Source: Candidatus Aminicenantota bacterium
Lineage (GTDB): Bacteria > Acidobacteriota > UBA4820 > DSQY01
Direction of reading: 5' to 3'
Length of the DNA: 6,367 nucleotides
Assembly: GCA_027365515.1 (NCBI GenBank)
Contig: DAHXMK010000333.1
Coordinates: 1 to 6,367 of the forward strand
This document shows, piece by piece, positions 1 through 4,722 of the stretch (within the stretch, counting starts at the first letter, position 1; each line of letters begins with the position of its first letter). The notes under the pieces were generated by a model, which was not told where the DNA came from, did not search any database, and saw only the letters and a list, made by a program, of their open reading frames with translations. A program made the translations under genes and the position numbers.

Positions 1-990
1 GCCGTCGAAGAGCGGCACCTTGAGTTGGACGCCGACTTGCCAGTTGTCACCGTACTGCGCCCATTTCTCCGTGTCCCACTCGTAAGAGGCCATGAGCCCC
101 GCCTGGGGCAGGTAGTCGGCCCTGGCCATCTTTACTCCAGCCGAGGCCTGGTCGCTCTGAATCGAGGCGGCCTTGAGGTCCGGCCTCGAGCCCACGGCCT
201 TTTTCATCGCCTCCTCGAGGGAAGGCAGCGGCTCCGAGGGCGGCGTGAACGAGCCGTCGGGCGCGACGTCGCCGGGCGCGCCCATCGCGTAGCCGAGGTA
301 GGCACGAGCCACTTCTGCGTCGGCCTTGCGCGACGCCTGCTGCTGTTCAACGTCGCTCGCGTAAACCCGTATGCGCATCAGGTCCGAGTCGAGCACCATG
401 TCCTGCTTGTACATCGCCTCGACCTGCGCCTCGTGGGCCTTCGCCGTATTGGCCGCTTCACCCATGACCTCCGCCGCCTGCTCCGCCAGCAGGCTCCCGT
501 AGAAAGCCTCGGTGACGGCGCGGGCGACGGACGATTCGGCGAAGGAGACGTTCTGTCTGGCCGACTCTATTCCCCACTTCGTGGCATGGTAGGCCGCCTT
601 GAGTTTGCCGCCGGTGAAGAGGGGCATAGTCAGTTCGAGCCTGGTCTGGTAGTTGGTCAGCGGGTCGGGGTTGTTCAGCTTGTCGAGGGCGAAGTCCTGC
701 ATGGTGAACCGCGACTGCGTCAGCTTTCCCATGAAGACATAGACCGGATTGTTGGTTCTCGACGCCATCTCGGAAAGCGAAAGGTCCGGAATGAAGTAAC
801 TGCGTGCCTCCCTGAACTGCCCCTCCTTCGCGTTTACGTCGGCGCGGGCCGCTCCCAAGAGCGCGTTGTGTTCGATCGCCTCGCTCACGGCCGAGCCGAG
901 CGTGACTTTGCGCGGCGCATCCTGCGCCATGGTTACGGCCGGCAACAGGGCCAAGGCGGCGGCGAGCCGCCATATCAGTATGGGCTTCAT
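1..990 (-). CDS. TolC-family outer-membrane efflux protein, C-terminus cut by window edge
   Basis: The protein is an outer-membrane channel subunit of the TolC type, which as a trimer forms the exit duct of tripartite efflux pumps or type I secretion systems. Starting at the ATG whose complement is 988-990, the frame is open for 330 residues to the window edge with no stop. Residues 1-22 form a Sec signal peptide (MKPILIW, then an Ala/Leu-rich core, likely cleavage after TMA). The mature part starts with the usual TLGSAVSEAIEHN helix. PLFTGGK at 123-129 and PLFDG at 326-330 sit about 200 residues apart in equivalent places of the two internal TolC repeats. Ala/Gln/Glu-rich helices at 138-235 form the first coiled-coil pair. 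Family members are usually 420-480 residues, so roughly 100 are missing. A GGAGG lies 10 nt before the start. Membrane-fusion and inner-membrane pump genes may follow to the left, but none is visible. The exact substrate cannot be told. Confidence 0.93.
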   Translation of the reverse strand, partial: MKPILIWRLAAALALLPAVTMAQDAPRKVTLGSAVSEAIEHNALLGAARADVNAKEGQFREARSYFIPDLSLSEMASRTNNPVYVFMGKLTQSRFTMQDFALDKLNNPDPLTNYQTRLELTMPLFTGGKLKAAYHATKWGIESARQNVSFAESSVARAVTEAFYGSLLAEQAAEVMGEAANTAKAHEAQVEAMYKQDMVLDSDLMRIRVYASDVEQQQASRKADAEVARAYLGYAMGAPGDVAPDGSFTPPSEPLPSLEEAMKKAVGSRPDLKAASIQSDQASAGVKMARADYLPQAGLMASYEWDTEKWAQYGDNWQVGVQLKVPLFDG

Positions 991-1000
991 TTCAAGACAT

Positions 1001-1005
1001 CCTCC
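1001..1005 (-). promoter_or_regulatory. Shine-Dalgarno of the TolC-family gene
   Basis: The minus strand reads GGAGG with a 10-nt spacer before the ATG at 990. Together with the signal peptide that follows at once, it fixes the start of the TolC-like gene. Confidence 0.75.
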
Positions 1006-1102
1006 TTGCGGAACCCTTTTAGCGCCCGCCCCTCTGAAGATGCAACGGCCCCGCCCCGCGTAACAGCTAAAGTTAAGAGGCGCCTGCCGGTTCCGCCAAT
1101 CC

Positions 1103-1108
1103 ATTTTA
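1103..1108 (-). promoter_or_regulatory. Possible -10 element for the TolC gene
   Basis: The minus strand reads TAAAAT (5 of 6 to TATAAT). It would give a leader of roughly 105 nt to the start at 990. There is no recognisable -35 hexamer at 16-18 nt, so this is only a candidate. Confidence 0.25.
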
Positions 1109-1145
1109 CTACTTAGTGGCCGCGCGCCGCGAAAGTCCATATCCG

Positions 1146-1154
1146 TGTTAAAAT
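1146..1154 (+). promoter_or_regulatory. Possible extended -10 element for the polysaccharide operon
   Basis: TGTTAAAAT matches an extended -10 (TG-n plus TAAAAT, 5 of 6 to consensus). No good -35 is present, which is tolerated by extended -10 promoters. Transcription would begin near 1161. That lies inside the longer possible reading frame of the downstream gene and so favours the TTG start at 1190. The call rests on consensus match only. Confidence 0.3.
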
Positions 1155-1189
1155 CAATGGAGGGTGGCCTTCGCTTTTCCGGGGGCGAT

Positions 1190-2347
1190 TTGAAGATTAT
1201 AGTCAATACGATTCCGACGCTCGCACCCTTGACCGGCGTGGGGCAGTACACCTATCAAATGGCCCGAGAGCTCAGGCGGCTGGCCCCCGAGGAAGAGTGG
1301 TACTCCTACTACGGGTTCGTTTCCAGAAAATTGGCCGGAGAAGAGGAGGCCTTGGGAGCCTCGCTCTTTACGATGGGGAAGCTCCTTCGCTCGAACCGGG
1401 TGACCAAGGCGGCTTCGCGCTTCTTTCAGCGTCAGGCGGCCCGCCTTCAGCCGGGACAGTTCGACCTGTACTTCGAGCCGAATTTCATTCCGCTGCCGGA
1501 GATCCGTTCGCGGCGTTGCATGGTCACCGTTCACGACCTTTCATTCTTTCTGTATCCCCAGTGGCACCCGAAGGACCGCGTGGCTTACTTTCAGCACCAT
1601 TTTTCCAACAACATAGCAAGAGCCGACATCGTTCTGGCCGACTCGAATTACATTTTGAACGAGGCTTGCACCCGGCTTGGAATCCCTAGAGAGAAGCTCC
1701 GGATGATCTACGCCGGATGCGACCACCGCCTTTTCTCGCCCCAAGGCAAGGAGGCGGTGGCGAGGGTCCGGTCAAAGTACAACATCTCCGGCCCCTACTT
1801 CCTTTACGTCGGAACGATAGAGCCGCGCAAAAACCTTCAGGCGCTGGCCAGGGTTTTCGGCCGGTTCGCTTCGGGAAGGAAAAGGCCGCCCCAACTCGTC
1901 CTGTGCGGTTACCAGGGATGGAGCAATACGGAGATCATGGGCGAATTTGAAAGCCTGGCGCAGAGGGAGATGCTCCGGTTTCTGGGATACGTCCCGGCAA
2001 AAGACCTGCCCGGGCTCTACTCTGGAGCCGTGTCGCTCGTCTACCCTTCGCTCTACGAAGGCTTCGGCCTGCCAGTCGTGGAAGCGATGGCATCAGGCTG
2101 CCCGGTCCTCTGCTCGGATAGAGCCTCGCTGCCGGAGGCGGCGGGCGACGCCGCTCTCTTCGTTGACCCGGAGAACGACGAGGAGATACTCGGCGGCCTT
2201 CGCCGCATCGAGGGGGACGCCGGGCTCAGGGCCTCCATGCGAGAAAAGGGACTAAGGCAGTCGGGCCGCTTCAGTTGGGAGCGGAGCGCCGCGGAGATAC
2301 TTGCGCTGATGAGGGAGCTGGCTGAAGCGGAGGGACAGGCGCCATGA
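1190..2347 (+). CDS. GT4-type (glycosyltransferase group 1) sugar transferase
   Basis: This is a retaining, GT-B fold glycosyltransferase that would move a sugar from a nucleotide donor to a lipid-linked oligosaccharide at the cytoplasmic face. Numbered from the TTG at 1190 (385 residues): the N-terminal strand KIIVN is followed by the acceptor-side loop TGVGQYT (15-21); FEPNF is at 95-99; HDLSF at 115-119; the linker strand ADIVLADSNY at about 145-154; YVGTIEPRKN at 206-215 carries the Arg-Lys pair that contacts donor phosphate; EGFGLPVVE at 290-298 is the E-x7-E motif. The pattern resembles mannosyltransferases of the MtfB type, but the sugar is not certain. The start is unsure: GTG 1145 and ATG 1157 are in frame but lack a Shine-Dalgarno. 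TTG 1190 puts the first strand at the N-terminus as in relatives and follows GGGGG (1181-1185, a short 4-nt spacer). Its last codons overlap the next gene by 4 nt. Confidence 0.93.
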   Translation: MKIIVNTIPTLAPLTGVGQYTYQMARELRRLAPEEEWYSYYGFVSRKLAGEEEALGASLFTMGKLLRSNRVTKAASRFFQRQAARLQPGQFDLYFEPNFIPLPEIRSRRCMVTVHDLSFFLYPQWHPKDRVAYFQHHFSNNIARADIVLADSNYILNEACTRLGIPREKLRMIYAGCDHRLFSPQGKEAVARVRSKYNISGPYFLYVGTIEPRKNLQALARVFGRFASGRKRPPQLVLCGYQGWSNTEIMGEFESLAQREMLRFLGYVPAKDLPGLYSGAVSLVYPSLYEGFGLPVVEAMASGCPVLCSDRASLPEAAGDAALFVDPENDEEILGGLRRIEGDAGLRASMREKGLRQSGRFSWERSAAEILALMRELAEAEGQAP

Positions 2348-4707
2348 GCGGGACGGGTCTTGCAAAAACGGTTGCGGCGGCGGTTTTTCTCGTCACCTGG
2401 CTGTCGTTGCTGGCAGGCACCGCGGCCTTCTCCGCCGGAGTTGTTTCGGCGGCGGCCTTCCTGGCCATGGGCCTGTGGAAGCCGCGCTTTGCCCTGGGGA
2501 CGCTCGTAGCCTTCGCCGCGGTCACGCCCCTCTTCTCCGCCATATTCCAGGTCCCCTGGTTCTCGCCAGCGGAGGGCGGCCTGCTGGCGCTCTGGCTCGC
2601 CGTGGCGCTTCGTGACGCCAAGTCGCCGGCGAGGCCGCTGGATTTGGCTGGAACGTTCGTCCTTCTCTTCGGGTTATACGTAGCGCTCGCCGTTGCCGCC
2701 CTATTCTTCAGGTACAAATACTCTTCATGGACGCTCGGCCTTTCCCTCGCCATGCACCCGCTCGGCGATCTTCTCCAGCTCAGGCAGGCTTTGCCTTTCT
2801 ACGGCTTTCGCGGAGGGACGCTGCTTCTTGAAGGAATGATAGCGTTTCTGCTGGCCCGAAGGATAGATGCGGAGCCGGGTGAGGGAAGGGCCACGCTTTG
2901 GGGGCTTTGGGCTGGAGGGTGCGCCGCGGCTCTCTCATACTTCGTTTTTTGGCTGCCCCGGCTCTTTGACCCGGCCCACAATTGGCTCAAGTTCAGGGCG
3001 CCTTTGACGCTGCAGGACCCCAACAGCGCCTCTTCGTTCGGCTTTTTGGTCTTGGGCGCCGGGATCGCGCTAGCCGCGAGGCGGCTCAAATATTGGTTCG
3101 TCTTCCCGCTGCCGGGCCTTGCCGTGCTCTTCCTTGGCGGCTCGCGCGCCGCCTACGCTATCGCGCTTCTAGGCTGCGGTGGGGCGCTCTGCTGGCTTCT
3201 TTGGGCGAGGAGGGCGGAGAAGAAAAGCGGGGGACGCCCCGGTGAGGCGGATGGCCAGCGGGCGGCGCTTGGGCCGGTCCTCATGGTTTTCGCGCTCCTC
3301 CTTCTTGCCGCCGCGTTCATGTTCGTCAAGGAGGGCCGCTTTCGGCAACTGGCCAACGGAGAAGCTTTCAAGCAGGAACACTTCGCGGGACGGTTGGGCT
3401 TCTGGAGGGCGGCGTCAAGAATGGTGGCGGCTTACCCGGTTTCAGGCGTGGGGGCTGGAGAACTGCCCTCCGCGATGCCCCTCTACCTGAAAGGCATCGG
3501 AACACCGGTCTATAGTGTTCACGAAAACGCCCACTGCTACCCGCTGCAGCTTGCCGCCGAATATGGAGTGCCGCTGTTGTTGCTGTGGGCCGGGCTCTTG
3601 TGGGTGATTCTCTCGCCGAGGCTGCGGCAATGGCGCGTCCTCTCGCCGGAAGCCGCGGGGCTGCTTCTGGGAACGCTCTTCTACCTTCTTCACAGCCTCC
3701 AAAGCCACCCGCTCCTGCTTGCCGAGCAGCAGATACTCTTCTGGGCGGCGCTGGGCGGGCTGGCTGGCCACTTCAGCCGCCTGGCCGAGCCGGGCGGATC
3801 GAAGCCTTTCAGGTGGGCCTTCATGCTCCTGCTGTTGGCGCCGCTGTGGAGCGTGACGCAGGCCGCGCCGGCGGCGGGCGCGGCTAGAGCCTACGGATTC
3901 CACGGGACGGAGCAGCGGGCCAACGGGTACGAATGGCGCTGGAGCGGAAGCGAGTCGTGGCTCATGGCGTCGGTACCCGGGGAGTGGATTATCAAGATTG
4001 GCATTCCCAGGCCGGACCTTCAAGAGAACCATCCGCGCCTGCTGGTGGAGTCTCACGGCCTCTCCATCTTGGACCGCCGTTTCGATTCCCCCGACATGCA
4101 GGAGATTAAGGTAAACATACCTCCTGGCTCGAAGGGACTGCTGCTTCATTTCTCGGTTGAGCCTCCATTCGTTCCAAAGGAATGGCAGGATTCCCAGGAC
4201 AAAAGAGCGCTCGGGGCCTGGACGGGAATTCCCGAAGGGCTGATGGCCGTCCCTCCGGAAAGCGCGAGAACCGGCGGGGCGGCGGCCACGGTCACCGTCC
4301 TGGCGTCGGAAATTCCTGTCATCAATGAGGAGTCAAGAAAAGCGTCGTGCATCGTTGCCGACACGCCTTCCAGGGTAGCCGCGGGGAGCACTTTTCCGGT
4401 TCGGATGGTTTTCAGGAACGAAGGTCCGGGCCTCTGGCCGGCGGACAAGCTCGCGGCAACTTCAAAGCCGCTCAACGCCTCTTACCACTGGGCCGGCCTC
4501 GACGGAAAAGAGGTGGTTCACGACGGGCGCCGCGCTCTAGTCAATGTCGCCGTCGGGCCTGGCGGAACCGCCACCATTACTATCGAAGCGGTGGCGCCTA
4601 AAAATCCTGGAGAATATTTGTTTGTGCCGGACCTGGTCGAGGAAAACGTCGCCTGGTTCGGATGCGTTCTGCCAAAGGGGCCGCACAGAGTTGACGTGAC
4701 ACCGTAA
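2344..4707 (+). CDS. O-antigen ligase/Wzy polymerase-family membrane protein with two-domain periplasmic extension
   Basis: Likely joins undecaprenyl-linked glycan units, either as a polymerase or as a ligase onto an acceptor, at the periplasmic face. Of 787 residues, about 1-506 form some 13-15 hydrophobic helices. Family marks are DPNSAS (225-230), LGGSRAAY (264-271), a Lys/Arg-rich cytoplasmic loop (288-308), and a large periplasmic loop (329-404) with RLGFWRAA, YPVSGVGAGE and HENAHCYPLQLAAEYG. His397 is the likely conserved catalytic histidine of the ligase family. Positive residues at 478-490 place the last helix (about 490-506) so that the tail is periplasmic. The tail holds two beta-rich domains: about 520-655, with a PFVPKEW...DKRALG signature, and about 665-787, an Ig-like module with WPADK, SYHW and NVAWF. 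The family is usually 400-500 residues, so the tail is an addition. The ATGA overlap with the glycosyltransferase implies translational coupling. The sequence does not decide between polymerase and ligase. Confidence 0.88.
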   Translation: MSGTGLAKTVAAAVFLVTWLSLLAGTAAFSAGVVSAAAFLAMGLWKPRFALGTLVAFAAVTPLFSAIFQVPWFSPAEGGLLALWLAVALRDAKSPARPLDLAGTFVLLFGLYVALAVAALFFRYKYSSWTLGLSLAMHPLGDLLQLRQALPFYGFRGGTLLLEGMIAFLLARRIDAEPGEGRATLWGLWAGGCAAALSYFVFWLPRLFDPAHNWLKFRAPLTLQDPNSASSFGFLVLGAGIALAARRLKYWFVFPLPGLAVLFLGGSRAAYAIALLGCGGALCWLLWARRAEKKSGGRPGEADGQRAALGPVLMVFALLLLAAAFMFVKEGRFRQLANGEAFKQEHFAGRLGFWRAASRMVAAYPVSGVGAGELPSAMPLYLKGIGTPVYSVHENAHCYPLQLAAEYGVPLLLLWAGLLWVILSPRLRQWRVLSPEAAGLLLGTLFYLLHSLQSHPLLLAEQQILFWAALGGLAGHFSRLAEPGGSKPFRWAFMLLLLAPLWSVTQAAPAAGAARAYGFHGTEQRANGYEWRWSGSESWLMASVPGEWIIKIGIPRPDLQENHPRLLVESHGLSILDRRFDSPDMQEIKVNIPPGSKGLLLHFSVEPPFVPKEWQDSQDKRALGAWTGIPEGLMAVPPESARTGGAAATVTVLASEIPVINEESRKASCIVADTPSRVAAGSTFPVRMVFRNEGPGLWPADKLAATSKPLNASYHWAGLDGKEVVHDGRRALVNVAVGPGGTATITIEAVAPKNPGEYLFVPDLVEENVAWFGCVLPKGPHRVDVTP
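3901..4707 (+). other. Periplasmic C-terminal extension of the polymerase/ligase: two beta-sandwich-like domains
   Basis: The region encodes residues 520-787. The first module alternates hydrophobic and polar residues as beta-strands: WRWSGSESWLM, IIKIGIPRPDL, PRLLVESHG, IKVNIPPGSKGLLLHFSV, then PFVPKEW and DKRALG. From memory, similar modules occur behind O-antigen ligase-like proteins. The second module (about 665-787) looks like an Ig-like domain of the kind attached to some polysaccharide-cluster methyltransferases and glycosyltransferases: FPVRMVFRNEGPGLWPAD, SYHWAGLDGKEVV, a Gly-Pro-Gly turn before TATITIEAVAP, and PGEYLFVPDLVEENVAWF. Binding of glycan or a partner protein is an inference; no catalytic residues stand out. 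Confidence 0.6.
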
Positions 4708-4708
4708 C

Positions 4709-4715
4709 GGGAGGG
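4709..4715 (+). promoter_or_regulatory. Strong Shine-Dalgarno of the lamin-tail protein gene
   Basis: GGGAGGG ends 7 nt before the ATG at 4723, in the 15-nt gap after the polymerase/ligase stop. It fixes the start and shows that the third gene is read from the same message, with its own strong initiation site. No terminator or promoter fits in the gap. Confidence 0.8.
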
Positions 4716-4722
4716 TTTGGCC

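Larger units (their letters stand above)
991..1189. promoter_or_regulatory. Divergent intergenic region between the TolC gene and the polysaccharide operon
   Basis: About 200 nt separate two genes read in opposite directions, so promoters for both should lie here. The region is mostly GC-rich with two AT-rich pockets (about 1061-1077 and 1100-1117). Small dyads are visible: AGGCGCCT at 1078-1085, TAAC...GTTA at 1061-1075, and ACTA-CT-TAGT at 1108-1117. All are short enough to arise by chance. No open frame with coding character and no terminator hairpin with a T-run was found. Confidence 0.6.

Noticed and set aside
458..973. Minus-strand open frame inside the TolC gene in another frame
   Set aside because: The Arg/Gly/Gln-rich product has no family features, and the true frame of the same strand encodes TolC motifs throughout.
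1078..1085. AGGCGCCT palindrome as an operator
   Set aside because: An 8-nt GC-rich palindrome is expected by chance in this sequence and does not extend outward or repeat.
25..1116. Long plus-strand open frame of 363 codons opposite the TolC gene
   Set aside because: It lies antisense to a clearly recognisable TolC-family protein with signal peptide and family motifs. The product is Arg/Gly/Val-rich low-complexity sequence with no family resemblance, as expected from the GC-rich complement.
1145..1189. Upstream extension of the glycosyltransferase (GTG 1145 or ATG 1157)
   Set aside because: There is no Shine-Dalgarno before either codon, and the added 11-15 residues precede the strand with which family members begin. 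Kept as an alternative, not excluded.
3442..4149. Minus-strand 235-codon open frame opposite the polymerase/ligase
   Set aside because: The Arg/Gln/Pro-rich translation is typical of an antisense shadow, and the plus strand holds family motifs and membrane helices across the same span.
4708..4722. Possible operon boundary or terminator between the polymerase/ligase and the secreted-protein gene
   Set aside because: Only 15 nt are present and they hold the ribosome binding site; there is no hairpin or T-run.
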